Shown here piece by piece: positions 33,262 to 42,099 of a DNA stretch of 64,000 nucleotides (positions are counted from its first letter, which is position 1; each line of letters starts with the position of its first letter). The notes beneath the pieces were generated by a model. The model searched no databases. It was given only the letters and a program-made list of their open reading frames with translations, and was not told the origin of the DNA. The position numbers and the translations under genes are program-made. Location: assembly GCA_910587205.1 (NCBI GenBank), contig CAJULZ010000001.1, positions 1 to 64,000 on the forward strand, given 5' to 3'. Source of the stretch: an uncultured Oscillospiraceae bacterium (lineage in GTDB: Bacteria; Bacillota; Clostridia; Oscillospirales; Oscillospiraceae).

Positions 33262-34221
33262 CTATGGATTGGGCATTGATAGAATCCACAGCGGGGCACC
33301 GTTGTCGCGGGCGGAAGAGAGCTCATCCAGGATAATCTGGGGGTCCCAGGTCATGAGGCTGCGTTCCGGGCTGTTGGGGTCGGCCACCAGGACCTCTCCC
33401 GAGAGAGTGGCGCCGCGGATCAGGATGAAATGTCCGCCGTTGGTGAAATGGCCGGGGCCCACCAGGGCCACCAGCATATTGCCATCCCATAGGGCGCGGC
33501 GCATATCCTGGGCGTCCCGGGAGGGGAAGGCTTCCGCCGTAATCCCAAAGCCTTGGGAGGTGCCGATTACAATGGAGTGGTAAGAGCCGCTTCGCCTGGC
33601 CCAGTAACCGTGCTCAACCGCCCAGGCCGCCATAGCGGCGGGGTCGGTGTCGGTGTCGGTCATACTGGCGACGGCCATGGCCATCACGGTGGGACCGCAG
33701 CCGTAGGGGCCGATGGTGTCGGTGCCGTAAGGCTGGTCGGCCCAGTCTTCTCCAGCCTGGTAGAAGTAAGTAACGTCCCGGGCGCCGCCGGTGAGGATCT
33801 GCTGGCCGTCCACCTCCAGCATCTCGGTGACGGGGGGCTGATAGGGTGGATCAAAGACCGGCTGGGAGGCGGTGGCATCCGGCAGCGGGTCATCCTCCGC
33901 CGGTGGAGGCTCCTTGGGGGTGGTAAGCGCCTCCCAGAACTGCGAAGCCTGGTCTGAGGCGTAGTCCACAGCCTGGCGGGAGAGCTGGGAAACCTGCTCA
34001 CCTGCATCCCGGCAGAACTGCCCGGCAGCGCGCAGTCCGGAGCGGAAGACATCTGCCGCCGCTGTTGTCCCCTGATAGATGGGGTCAGCAATCCGGTGGT
34101 AAATATCGGGGGCGAAGTAGCTGCAGGCAATGAGCTCGACGATACCGATACATAGCGCTGCCAGCAGGGCCAGCAGCAGGAGATTCCGTTTGAAATGCCT
34201 GGGCGCACCGCTTTTTTTCAT
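33262..34221 (-). CDS. Membrane-anchored C39-like peptidase-fold protein
   Basis: The 319-residue protein has a basic start, one membrane helix (about 13-35) and a helical, Pro-ending stalk (about 45-120), which puts the rest outside the cell. The C-terminal domain (about 130-310) looks like Peptidase_C39_2: the Cys in GPYGCGPTVMAMAVASMT, the His in NGGHFILIRG and the Asp/Asn in LVADPNSPER form the likely catalytic set. The start is ATG 34221, since GGAGGTGATC lies 7 bases upstream. Substrate unknown; surface-protein or peptide processing is possible. Confidence 0.8.
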   Translation of the reverse strand: MKKSGAPRHFKRNLLLLALLAALCIGIVELIACSYFAPDIYHRIADPIYQGTTAAADVFRSGLRAAGQFCRDAGEQVSQLSRQAVDYASDQASQFWEALTTPKEPPPAEDDPLPDATASQPVFDPPYQPPVTEMLEVDGQQILTGGARDVTYFYQAGEDWADQPYGTDTIGPYGCGPTVMAMAVASMTDTDTDPAAMAAWAVEHGYWARRSGSYHSIVIGTSQGFGITAEAFPSRDAQDMRRALWDGNMLVALVGPGHFTNGGHFILIRGATLSGEVLVADPNSPERSLMTWDPQIILDELSSARDNGAPLWILSMPNP

Positions 34222-34459
34222 CTGATCACCTCCCACCAATTGTTTTCAAGGGCGTCCGCTTGCGGCCAGATTGCCAAATTCCAGGCCGGATGGAAAAAGG
34301 ACATTAAAATAGGCACCGCGGCCCCGTGTAGATGGTATGATATCGTTGTAGCCTTGGGGCGGCCTTTCCTGTCGCCTTGTGGATATTATAGCAGAAATCC
34401 TGCCGTTTTCAATGGCAAGAATATGGCCCGCGGAGTTCCGCGCGGCGCGGGGGGAGCCT

Positions 34460-35215
34460 ATGCCCACCATTGAACTGGAAAATGTCTCAAAATTTTATAA
34501 ACCTAAGCGCCGGAGACGGGGCTTGGTGCACGTGGATATGGGTGTGGAGGATGTAGACCTGACCATCCGGCAGGGGGAGTTTGTCTTTGTGGTAGGCAGC
34601 AGCGGTGCGGGGAAAAGCACTCTGCTGCGCCTTATCACCGGGCAGACGAAGCCGAACCGGGGCAAGGTTTACGTGGATGGCAAAGATCTGCACTGGATGC
34701 TGAAGCTCAGCCGGAACCGGGCAGCCGTGATGTTCGGGAAGATCTGGCAGGATCCCACCCTGATCCGGAAAAAGACGGTGGAGGAGAACCTGGCCCTGGC
34801 GGCTAAAATTGCCATCGGCAAGGAGAGCCCCAGGCTGGTGGATATCCGCATTAAAAAAGTGCTGGGCTTGGTAGGAATGAAGGGTGTGGAGAAAAAATAT
34901 CCCGTGGAGCTTTCCATCGGGGAGTGCCGCCGGGTGGAATTGGCCCGGGCCCTCATCGGCAGCCCGCCTGTTCTGGTGCTGGACGAGATCACCGCGAATT
35001 TGGACGATGACTGCATCTGGGACACCCTGCACCTGCTCAATGATATCAACAAAAAGGGCACCACCGTGATCATGGCGACCCATGACAGCCAGTATGTGAA
35101 CATACTCCGCCGCCGGGTAATCAGCATGACCAACGGACGGATTATCACCGATGTGCAAAAAGGAAAATACGGCGATGTGCTGGAACGAGAGCAGCAGCCC
35201 CCGTTTAAGCGCTAA
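34460..35215 (+). CDS. FtsE-like ABC transporter ATPase with altered signature motif
   Basis: A 251-residue ABC ATPase of the FtsE/MacB type. The Walker A motif is VVGSSGAGKSTLLRLITG, and the Walker B strand is PVLVLDEITANLDDD. The ABC signature reads LSIGECRRVELARAL where LSGGE/Q is usual, so the second Gly is Ile. The His switch (MATHDSQYV) is present. The start is ATG 34460; an upstream in-frame start has no ribosome site. No FtsX-like permease lies beside it. Function unknown; ATP-binding with altered hydrolysis is plausible. Confidence 0.8.
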   Translation: MPTIELENVSKFYKPKRRRRGLVHVDMGVEDVDLTIRQGEFVFVVGSSGAGKSTLLRLITGQTKPNRGKVYVDGKDLHWMLKLSRNRAAVMFGKIWQDPTLIRKKTVEENLALAAKIAIGKESPRLVDIRIKKVLGLVGMKGVEKKYPVELSIGECRRVELARALIGSPPVLVLDEITANLDDDCIWDTLHLLNDINKKGTTVIMATHDSQYVNILRRRVISMTNGRIITDVQKGKYGDVLEREQQPPFKR

Positions 35216-35265
35216 GCCGATTGATATAAAAAGCATCAGTACAATACTTTAGGAGGAAAGAGTCC

Positions 35266-37056
35266 ATGATCAAAAACATGAAGATCAAGAAAAGCCTGAT
35301 CCTGGGGTTCGGGGTCACCATCGCTATCTCGGTGATCATTATCGTGGCGTCCCTGATTCTGATGAGGATGCAGAAGAACGAGTATACCAGGATCCTCGAG
35401 CACCATGTTGAGTCCAACCAACTGACGAATCAGTGCCGCATCAATTATAACGTGGCGGGCCGCCGTCTGCGCGACGCGGTGCTCTCCGGGGATATGACGA
35501 GCCTCCAGGCCGCCGAGGAAAAGATAGACGAGCTGCCCAGCCTGATTGCTGAGTTGGAGAAGGTCTATCCCCTGAGCAACAAGACTGAGTTAAATAACTT
35601 TGTCAGTGTGGTCGAGAATTGGATGGTGACCGCCAAAGAGATCGCCAACGTGGCCCGTACCGACCGCAACGCGGCCAGCCAGATGATCGTGGACGACTGT
35701 ACTCCCGAGCTGGATCAAGCGGCCAATGCCGGTCAGGCGATGGCAGCTGTGCTGGAGAAGGAGGAGGATGATATTATCGCCAAGCAAGAGCTCACCTCCA
35801 ATATCGCCATGATTATCATCGTAGTTACCATGGTCGTCGCCACCGTCATTGTCCTGCGGATGGCCCTGATTATCATCAAGAGTATCGTGGTACCCGCCGA
35901 GGAGGTCCACGTGGCCCTCACCGGCTTCAGCGAGGGTAAGCTGGACATCCCTGTGAAGTACCATAGCACCAGTGAACTGGGCGAGATGTGCGACGCTCTG
36001 CGCACCAGCCAGAACGTGTTGGGCGAGGTCATCAGCGACACCTGCCGCCTGCTGGAGGAGATGGGTAACGGCAACTTCGATGTGCGTTCCAAGGATGCCA
36101 ACATGTATGTGGGTTCCCTGAACAGCATTCTGATCTCTGTGCGGACGATCAACCGCAGCCTGAGCGACGCGCTGAGCCAGATCAACCAGAGCGCCGAGCA
36201 GGTCTCCGCCGGCGCCGAGCAGGTGTCTACCGGCGCTCAGTCCCTGGCTCAGGGCGCCACCGAGCAGGCCAGCGCCGTGGAGGAGCTGTCCGCTACCATC
36301 GCCGAGATCGCCAATAACTCCCGCAAGAATGCCGAGAACAGTGAGAAGGCTGCCGCCCACTCCCAGGATGCCGGTCAGTGCCTGAACGAGAGCTCTGAGT
36401 ACATGCATCAGATGGTGTCCGCCATGGAAAAGATTTCTGAGTCCTCTGCCGAGATTGGCAAGATTATTGCCACCATTGAGAATATCGCGTTCCAGACCAA
36501 CATCCTGGCCCTGAACGCCGCTGTGGAGGCTGCCCGGGCCGGTTCCGCCGGTAAGGGCTTCGCCGTGGTGGCCGACGAAGTGCGCAACCTGTCCGCCAAG
36601 TCCGATGAGGCTGCCAAGGCCACCAAGGAGCTCATCGACCGCTCCATTGTGTCCGTCAAAGAAGGTAGCGAGATCGTCCAGAAGGTGTCCGCAGCTCTCC
36701 AGGCCACCAATGAGCGTGCCGGCCTTGTAGTTGCGTCTGTGCAGGAGATCACGAAGGCCGCCGAGGAGGAGTCCGAGGCCATTGCCCAGGTGACTGAGGG
36801 CATCGACCAGATCAGTTCCGTGGTGCAGACCAACTCTGCCACCAGCGAGGAGTCCGCCGCCGCCAGCGAAGAGCTGTCCAGCCAGGCTGCCCTGATGAAG
36901 GAGTTGCTGGCCCGGTTCAAGCTGCGTCAGGATGGTTACACCCCCAAACCCCAGCCTGCTTATAGCACCGCGTCTGCCGCCCCGTCCTATGAGGAGAGCT
37001 ATGACGCCGCGCCCAGCCGCGACAGCTCCGCTGCCAGCGTGTTCAGCAAGTACTAA
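35266..37056 (+). CDS. Methyl-accepting chemotaxis protein
   Basis: A 596-residue chemoreceptor. There are membrane helices at about 10-33 and 180-205. The extracellular part between them is all-helical (about 145 residues), like the four-helix-bundle (4HB) sensor. A HAMP-like region (about 205-260) follows, and then the signalling coiled coil with the hairpin tip [20 protein letters not shown]. The tail after 560 is Pro/Ser/Ala/Tyr-rich and ends without the CheR-tethering pentapeptide. AGGAGG precedes the ATG. It has its own terminator. Confidence 0.95.
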   Translation: MIKNMKIKKSLILGFGVTIAISVIIIVASLILMRMQKNEYTRILEHHVESNQLTNQCRINYNVAGRRLRDAVLSGDMTSLQAAEEKIDELPSLIAELEKVYPLSNKTELNNFVSVVENWMVTAKEIANVARTDRNAASQMIVDDCTPELDQAANAGQAMAAVLEKEEDDIIAKQELTSNIAMIIIVVTMVVATVIVLRMALIIIKSIVVPAEEVHVALTGFSEGKLDIPVKYHSTSELGEMCDALRTSQNVLGEVISDTCRLLEEMGNGNFDVRSKDANMYVGSLNSILISVRTINRSLSDALSQINQSAEQVSAGAEQVSTGAQSLAQGATEQASAVEELSATIAEIANNSRKNAENSEKAAAHSQDAGQCLNESSEYMHQMVSAMEKISESSAEIGKIIATIENIAFQTNILALNAAVEAARAGSAGKGFAVVADEVRNLSAKSDEAAKATKELIDRSIVSVKEGSEIVQKVSAALQATNERAGLVVASVQEITKAAEEESEAIAQVTEGIDQISSVVQTNSATSEESAAASEELSSQAALMKELLARFKLRQDGYTPKPQPAYSTASAAPSYEESYDAAPSRDSSAASVFSKY

Positions 37057-37070
37057 GAATAGGAAAGTTG

Positions 37071-37108
37071 CCAGGAGGCGGCAACGTGCCGCCTCCTGGT
37101 GTCTTTTT
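37071..37108 (+). terminator. Terminator of the chemoreceptor gene
   Basis: A perfect 13-bp stem (CCAGGAGGCGGCA, loop ACG, complement) is followed by TGTCTTTTT. It starts 14 bases after the chemoreceptor stop. Confidence 0.9.
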
Positions 37109-37191
37109 GCCAGGCAGGACCGCCTCTGGGCGGTGTTGCCTTGAACGCTTTTTCCCGGATAAAAGACCATAGCAAGAGAGGAGCGGACCCT

Positions 37192-39069
37192 ATGGCAGAC
37201 TGGAAGGACCAGGATAAGGATCTGATCTTTGCCTTGGATATTGGGACGCGCAGCGTAGTAGGCATTGTGGGCAGGCCGGTGGGGGACCGGTTGAAGGTGA
37301 TGGATGTGGAGATGGCCGAGCATGGCAAGCGCGCCATGATGGACGGCCAGATCGATGACATTCGGCAGGTAGGTGCTTTGGCAAGAACCGTGACGGAGCA
37401 GCTGGAAAGCCGCCTGGGTATCCGCCTGGAGCGGGTATGCGTGGCTGCCGCAGGCCGCGCCCTGCGCACCCAGGTGGGTTCGTTTAGTCTGGAACTGCCC
37501 GAGGAGCAGTCCATTGACGCCGAGCAGATCAGCCAGCTGGAGGCCGGGGCCGTGTCCGCGGCGGAGGAAGCGCTCCAGAGCGACGGCGGGAACCGGAAAC
37601 AGATGTTCCTGGTGGGCTACACGGTGGCCCAGTACCGTTTGGACAACTATCCTCTGTCCAACCTCCAATTCCACACGGGGCGCAAGGTAGAGGCCGACGT
37701 AGTTGCAACTTTCCTTCCCGGCGAGGTGGTGGAAAGCCTGTACGCCGCTATGCGAGAGGCAGGACTCCAGGTAGCCAGTATGACGTTGGAGCCCATTGCC
37801 GCCATGAACGCGGCCATTCCTGCTGAACTGCGGCTGCTGAACCTGGCCCTGGTGGACATTGGCGCGGGTACTACGGATATTGCGTTGTGCCGAGACGGGA
37901 GCGTGGTGGGCTACACCATGGCGACAGTGGCCGGGGACGAGATTACCGAGGCGATTATGCGTTCCTACCTGGTGGACTTTAAAACCGCCGAGGAGGTTAA
38001 GCGGGCCTTGGGCGAGAGTGAAGATCTCATCCGCTGCCGCAATATCTTAGGGCAGGAGGAGCGGGTATCGCCGGCAGAGGCGGCCGAGGTCATTCAGGAG
38101 CCCATGAATAAACTGGCGGAGGCCATTGCAAAGCAGATCCTTGGGGTGAACGGTTCGGCCCCGTCCGCCGTATTCCTGGCGGGGGGTGGCAGCAAGCTGT
38201 CCGGCCTGCGGGAGCGGGTGGCGGAAAAATTGGAGATGGATGAGAAACGGGTGGCCATTGCGGGAAACAACTATGCCTTGAGTGCATTTTCCGATACTCT
38301 GGAGTTAGAGCGCCCGGAGTATGCCACACCCTTAGGCATCGCGATTTCGGCGGGCCTGGGCCTGCTGAACGACAGCTATGTGGTTATGCTCAACGGGCAG
38401 AGCGCCAAGCTGTTCCGCAATGGCGTGCTTACCCTCCGGGACATCCTGCTGATGAACGGTTACAGCTACGCCGACATGGTGGGGAAGACGGGCAAGAGCC
38501 TTAACCTCACTGTAGACGGCAAGCGGGTGGTGCTGCGGGGTGAGCCCGCAGTGCCTGCGGTGCTCCAGGTGAATGGGGAAGAAGCCGCACTGTCCACCTT
38601 GGTCCATGCGGGGGATCATATCCGTTTCATTCCCGCCCGCAACGGAGAGTCTGCCCACCGCACCTTGGAGGAGCTGCTGGGCCCGGGATTTTTTGGGAAA
38701 GCCCTGGTAAATAACGGCCAGGTACCGCTGAATACCCCGTTGGAGCAGGGAGACGTGGTGCTTACTATGCGTCAGACGCCGCCTGCGGCGTTCCATCCAG
38801 AGCCGCCCCCCGCCGCGCCCCAGCCGTCCCGTCCAGCGGCCGCGCCTGCGGCCCGGCCCAGCGGCCTGCATATCACCCTGAACGGTGAGGCGCTGGAACT
38901 CCCGGCGAAGGAGAACGGGAGCCACTACTATCTGATGGATCTGTTGGAGTATTCCGGCATCGACTTTGAGCACCTGGATAGGGCGGTGCGGCTGGAGGTC
39001 AACGGCAAGGCGCAGGGCTTCCAGTACCAGCTGAAGGCGCAGGATTCTGTCGTCATTTCGCTGGAGTGA
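37192..39069 (+). CDS. FtsA-like actin-fold protein with C-terminal extension
   Basis: A 625-residue actin-fold ATPase of the FtsA/PilM class. The phosphate-1 loop is FALDIGTRSVVGIV (about 12-25), phosphate-2 is LVDIGAGTTDIAL, and the adenosine motif is VFLAGGGSKLSGL. The 1C-type subdomain (LERVCVAAAGRALRTQ) is present, so it resembles FtsA more than PilM. After residue 400 come about 220 extra residues: beta-rich segments that look repeated, with a Pro/Ala linker. No C-terminal amphipathic helix is evident. Start chosen at ATG 37192 (GAGAGGAG upstream). Its job in this locus is unknown. Confidence 0.8.
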   Translation: MADWKDQDKDLIFALDIGTRSVVGIVGRPVGDRLKVMDVEMAEHGKRAMMDGQIDDIRQVGALARTVTEQLESRLGIRLERVCVAAAGRALRTQVGSFSLELPEEQSIDAEQISQLEAGAVSAAEEALQSDGGNRKQMFLVGYTVAQYRLDNYPLSNLQFHTGRKVEADVVATFLPGEVVESLYAAMREAGLQVASMTLEPIAAMNAAIPAELRLLNLALVDIGAGTTDIALCRDGSVVGYTMATVAGDEITEAIMRSYLVDFKTAEEVKRALGESEDLIRCRNILGQEERVSPAEAAEVIQEPMNKLAEAIAKQILGVNGSAPSAVFLAGGGSKLSGLRERVAEKLEMDEKRVAIAGNNYALSAFSDTLELERPEYATPLGIAISAGLGLLNDSYVVMLNGQSAKLFRNGVLTLRDILLMNGYSYADMVGKTGKSLNLTVDGKRVVLRGEPAVPAVLQVNGEEAALSTLVHAGDHIRFIPARNGESAHRTLEELLGPGFFGKALVNNGQVPLNTPLEQGDVVLTMRQTPPAAFHPEPPPAAPQPSRPAAAPAARPSGLHITLNGEALELPAKENGSHYYLMDLLEYSGIDFEHLDRAVRLEVNGKAQGFQYQLKAQDSVVISLE

Positions 39070-39097
39070 TCCTAAGGACATAAGAGGTGTTATTCCC

Positions 39098-40174
39098 ATG
39101 CCTTTTGGAAAAGGAAAGGGGCCTAAGGCCCCCAAACCCCCGAAGGAGAAGAAACCCAAGAAGCTGAAAAAAGGGAAAGGGGCAAAACAGGGGGAGTCCC
39201 AGCCCGCGGAGGGCCAGGAGGCTGCCGCAAAAAAGAAGCTTAACCCGATTTTTCTCGTTATCTCCCTGGTGGTGATCGCCGCTGCCGCGGCAATCGTCGT
39301 CTTTGTAGTGTTGCCCCGGTTCCGTGGCGAGGATGCGCCCCCGGAGCCCACCCCGACGGTAGAGCCTCAGCCCCCTGAGCTTCCGGAGGAGTTGAAGGTA
39401 GGGGAGGAGCTGTCTGTAGTTGGTATGGCCCTGGGTGGGGACGAGAGCGGCGCGGAAGCGGTCCTGGCCAAGACGATTACATACACCTACATCAACCTGA
39501 ACGATGCCGGGAAGGCCGCGGAGACCTATGTGGGGCAGCTTTCCCAGGCTGAGGAGCCGTTCTCCGTAGTGGATGAGGAGTTTGTCCTCACAGACCGGCC
39601 CGATTTTGCCGCGCCGGAGGGTTCAGTAATTATGGCGAGAAACCTGCCCCTGCCGAAGCCGGAGGAGACTCTTGAGGAGGAAAGCGGTGAGCCAGAGGAG
39701 TCAGGGCCGGAGCCCGGCGAGTCCGGTGAGCCGGAAGAATCCCCGGAGCCCACGCCCACGCCCACGCCGGAGCCGGTGGAGCCGCCGGAGCGTATGGTGC
39801 TCACGGTGCGCATCAAATGGTCTGAGGGCCAGTGCGTTGTCACTGCGGATGAGGAGGTTGGCATGGTGACCTCTCCACCGCGGGACAATGTTCCCAGCGG
39901 GGAGGCAGTTACCATGCGTGGGGCGGTGGACCGGTTGAAGGCGATGAACCCGGCTGAGCTGGGTTTGCCTGGCGAGTCGATGGATGCCTATGAGGTGCTC
40001 GCTGTGGACGGCGTGGCCATGGTGGACGGCGCGGCTTGTATCCGTGTGCATGTTTACAGCGAGGAGAACTCCGCCCAGAGCAGCGAGTTTATGGGCAGTT
40101 TCCTGATGAGTATTGACGGACGCCACCTGTACCGTGTCGACTCCATCACTGATGAGGTTGAAATAATAAAATAA
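39098..40174 (+). CDS. Single-pass membrane protein of unknown function
   Basis: I do not recognise this 358-residue protein. It has a very basic, Lys/Pro-rich cytoplasmic start (about 1-48), one membrane helix (about 50-72), a Pro-rich linker, an outer domain (about 95-190), an acidic Glu/Pro/Ser/Gly linker (about 190-235) and a second folded C-terminal domain that ends in HLYRVDSITDEVEIIK. Being 28 bases after the FtsA-like gene, it is probably co-transcribed and may be its membrane partner (inference). Confidence 0.7.
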   Translation: MPFGKGKGPKAPKPPKEKKPKKLKKGKGAKQGESQPAEGQEAAAKKKLNPIFLVISLVVIAAAAAIVVFVVLPRFRGEDAPPEPTPTVEPQPPELPEELKVGEELSVVGMALGGDESGAEAVLAKTITYTYINLNDAGKAAETYVGQLSQAEEPFSVVDEEFVLTDRPDFAAPEGSVIMARNLPLPKPEETLEEESGEPEESGPEPGESGEPEESPEPTPTPTPEPVEPPERMVLTVRIKWSEGQCVVTADEEVGMVTSPPRDNVPSGEAVTMRGAVDRLKAMNPAELGLPGESMDAYEVLAVDGVAMVDGAACIRVHVYSEENSAQSSEFMGSFLMSIDGRHLYRVDSITDEVEIIK

Positions 40175-40183
40175 GCACAAAGC

Positions 40184-40220
40184 GACCGCCAGGCCGGCAA
40201 TATGCTGGCCTGGTGGTCTT
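40184..40220. terminator. Bidirectional terminator between two convergent genes
   Basis: A 16-bp stem with two G-U-type positions (GACCGCCAGGCCGGCA, loop ATA, TGCTGGCCTGGTGGTC). TTCTT follows on the plus strand. It lies between the membrane-protein gene and the AAA+ gene on the other strand. Confidence 0.75.
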
Positions 40221-40221
40221 C

Positions 40222-41520
40222 TTATGCAGGGAGGAGTTCCATACGCTCCACCGTTCCGGCCAAACGGAGGGGGATGCTGCGGCTGCCCATCAGGGTATGG
40301 GCAAGAAAAATGGGAGTGAGCACACCCTCCAGGATGGGGACGCTGGAGCGTATGGAGAGGGCTTCCCTGGGAGTAAGCGCCTGAGTGATGGCGGGGGAGA
40401 CGTGGGTGATATGCAATCCATATTCCAGGGCCAGGGCGGAAATCTGCTTGGCGGTGACGGCGGTGCGGGCAGTCCAGTCCAGGGGGCGGAAGCCGATAAG
40501 ACCGCTGAACCGTCCGGCGATCTCCCGCAGCACCCCGGAGCGGATAAGAGCCAGCCGGGCGGCCTCGTCTGCGTGGAACAGCCGGCTGGGCAGGTCCGCG
40601 TAGGCGGGCAGGGGAGGCGCGGCAGCCTCCCCTGCCGGGGGGGCAAATCCCAATGGGGGCCGCCCCCCGGCAGATAAATCAGAGTTGGTGGTGAATAAAA
40701 AGATACAGCGACGGAAGTCCAACTCCCGGCCATCATGGCTGTCCTCCCGGCGGGCAGTGGCGCGGCCCTCGTCCAGGATGGACATGAACACCTTCAGCAC
40801 TTCCGGATGGGCCTTATCCAGCTCATCGAACATAAACACTGTGTGGGGACAGCGGCGCACCGCCTCCAGTACGGGGGGATCATCATACCCCACGTAGCCG
40901 GGCGGCGCACCGGTGAGACGGTAGACGGAATGGGGCTGGGTAAAGGTGTTCAATTCTGTCCACACCATACGATAGCGCTCCTCCCCCAGGCAGCGGTTTA
41001 AAGCGGGCGCCACCGCTTTGCCCAGTTCGGATTTGCCCACGCCTGTGGGCCCATAAAAGATGAGGGAGAGGGGGCGGAGGGGTTTTTGTTTGCAGATATA
41101 GCCCCAGAGTTTAAAGGCTACGGCTTCCACCGCATGGTCCTGGCCCAGTACGCAGTCTCGGAGCTCTTGCCGCAGGCGAGAAAACAGGCTGTCGCCGGGA
41201 CGCAGGGCGGCATCCCGATCCAGGGCCTGGAGGCAGCCGGTCATGGCGTGGAAGCTGGCGAAACGCTGGACCGCGCCCTGCTGGAAGAAGGAGCTCAGGC
41301 GGGGGTCTGTCCCATCATAGACCACAGAGGGACGGAAGTAGAGCAGGTAGTCATCTCCGCAGCGCCAGAACCCGACCTGGGCCTGGCTGGGACGGCAGCC
41401 TGCGGGGAGCTTGCAAGATGCAAACTCATAGCTGCGCCCCAGGCGGGCGCAGGCGTCAATTTTTTGCTTCAGCATGGCATAACCCGAGGGCCCGCAGGCA
41501 CAGAATTGGGAAAGATCCAG
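40222..41520 (-). CDS. ClpB-type AAA+ ATPase with unknown N-terminal region
   Basis: A protein of about 432 residues with one AAA+ module of the ClpA/B second-domain type (about 115-370). Walker A is FYGPTGVGKSELGKAVA, Walker B is VFMFDELDKAHPEV, and the pore-loop-like segment GAPPGYVGYDDPP is intact. The first 100 residues match no domain I know and are Cys-rich. There is no second AAA module, no ClpP-binding loop seen. The start is uncertain: a GAAAGGGGG site is 8 bases before CTG 41520; the first in-frame ATG is at 41475. Function in this locus unknown. Confidence 0.72.
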   Translation of the reverse strand: MDLSQFCACGPSGYAMLKQKIDACARLGRSYEFASCKLPAGCRPSQAQVGFWRCGDDYLLYFRPSVVYDGTDPRLSSFFQQGAVQRFASFHAMTGCLQALDRDAALRPGDSLFSRLRQELRDCVLGQDHAVEAVAFKLWGYICKQKPLRPLSLIFYGPTGVGKSELGKAVAPALNRCLGEERYRMVWTELNTFTQPHSVYRLTGAPPGYVGYDDPPVLEAVRRCPHTVFMFDELDKAHPEVLKVFMSILDEGRATARREDSHDGRELDFRRCIFLFTTNSDLSAGGRPPLGFAPPAGEAAAPPLPAYADLPSRLFHADEAARLALIRSGVLREIAGRFSGLIGFRPLDWTARTAVTAKQISALALEYGLHITHVSPAITQALTPREALSIRSSVPILEGVLTPIFLAHTLMGSRSIPLRLAGTVERMELLPA

Positions 41521-41544
41521 GGCAGACGCCCCCTTTCTAATGGC

Positions 41545-41550
41545 ATTATA
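41545..41550 (-). promoter_or_regulatory. Possible -10 element of the AAA+ gene
   Basis: TATAAT on the minus strand lies just upstream of the GAAAGGGGG site of the AAA+ gene. No good -35 is seen at 16-18 bases, so the call is weak. It implies a very short leader. Confidence 0.35.
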
Positions 41551-41605
41551 GCCAAGTGAAGGGAGGTTCAGCCGCCATTGGGGGGAAAATTGTCCAGAAA
41601 ACAGC

Positions 41606-41633
41606 AAAAAGCCGGCCCAGTGGGCCGGCTTTT
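41606..41633 (-). terminator. Terminator after yjfB (end of the flgM operon)
   Basis: An 11-bp stem (AAAAGCCGGCC, loop CAGTG, GGCCGGCTTTT), with a run of T on the minus strand, lies 8 bases after the yjfB-like stop. It separates the flgM-to-yjfB operon from the AAA+ gene that follows on the same strand. Confidence 0.85.
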
Positions 41634-41640
41634 CCTGCCG

Positions 41641-41823
41641 TTACGCGTAGGTGTCAATGTACTGGCCCTTGGCGGGGGAGGGGACAGCTTCCAACATCTT
41701 TGCCAACTCCTGGCCGGCCAGCTCCTGACTGTCCATCATCTTCTTGGTGACGGCCAAAGAGTAGTTTGTGGCAAACGATGCGGCACTCATGCCCATCGAC
41801 ATGCTGGCGATTGATTCCATCAT
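41641..41823 (-). CDS. YjfB family putative motility protein
   Basis: A 60-residue protein of the YjfB_motility family (Pfam), named after B. subtilis YjfB. It has the Met/Ser/Ala-rich start MMESIASMSMGMS and the KKMMDSQELAGQELAKML helix typical of the family. The role is not known. AGGAGG lies about 8 bases before the ATG and the gene follows csrA by 3 bases, so it belongs to the flgM operon. Confidence 0.85.
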   Translation of the reverse strand: MMESIASMSMGMSAASFATNYSLAVTKKMMDSQELAGQELAKMLEAVPSPAKGQYIDTYA

Positions 41824-41826
41824 AGG

Positions 41827-42099
41827 TCAGTCCTCCTTTCGCCCCGGAGACGCCGGGGTTTGGGTCTTATGGTCCAGCACGCCGCCCAGCAGGTCCAGGA
41901 GTTCGGCGGGAGTGGCCTCCTCCATCGCGGAATCGCGGTTAGCGGCGGCCGCGATGACCAGTTCGCTGCGCAAGATCGGAATATCATCCGGCGCGGAAAT
42001 GGCCAGGCGTACCCGGGCGCCGTCCACAGAGACCACGCGGACAGTGATGTCCTCGCCGATCACCAGGGACTCGCCGGCTTTGCGTTGCAGGATCAACAT
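41827..42099 (-). CDS. csrA: Carbon storage regulator CsrA
   Basis: CsrA is an RNA-binding translational repressor; in Gram-positives it blocks flagellin mRNA and is antagonised by FliW. The 90-residue protein has the full family core: MLILQRKAGESLVIGEDITV, then VRLAISAPDDIPILR. The C-terminus is about 25 residues longer than the minimal form and ends in HKTQTPASPGRKED. Its start overlaps the fliW stop by 7 bases (ATGTTGA), so the pair is coupled. AGGAGG lies inside the end of fliW. Confidence 0.96.
   Translation of the reverse strand: MLILQRKAGESLVIGEDITVRVVSVDGARVRLAISAPDDIPILRSELVIAAAANRDSAMEEATPAELLDLLGGVLDHKTQTPASPGRKED

Noticed and set aside
35216..35223. GCCGATTG upstream of the chemoreceptor gene as a SigD -10
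   Set aside because: No TAAA-like element is found 14-16 bases upstream, and the last two bases do not fit; the element is partly inside the stop region of the upstream gene.
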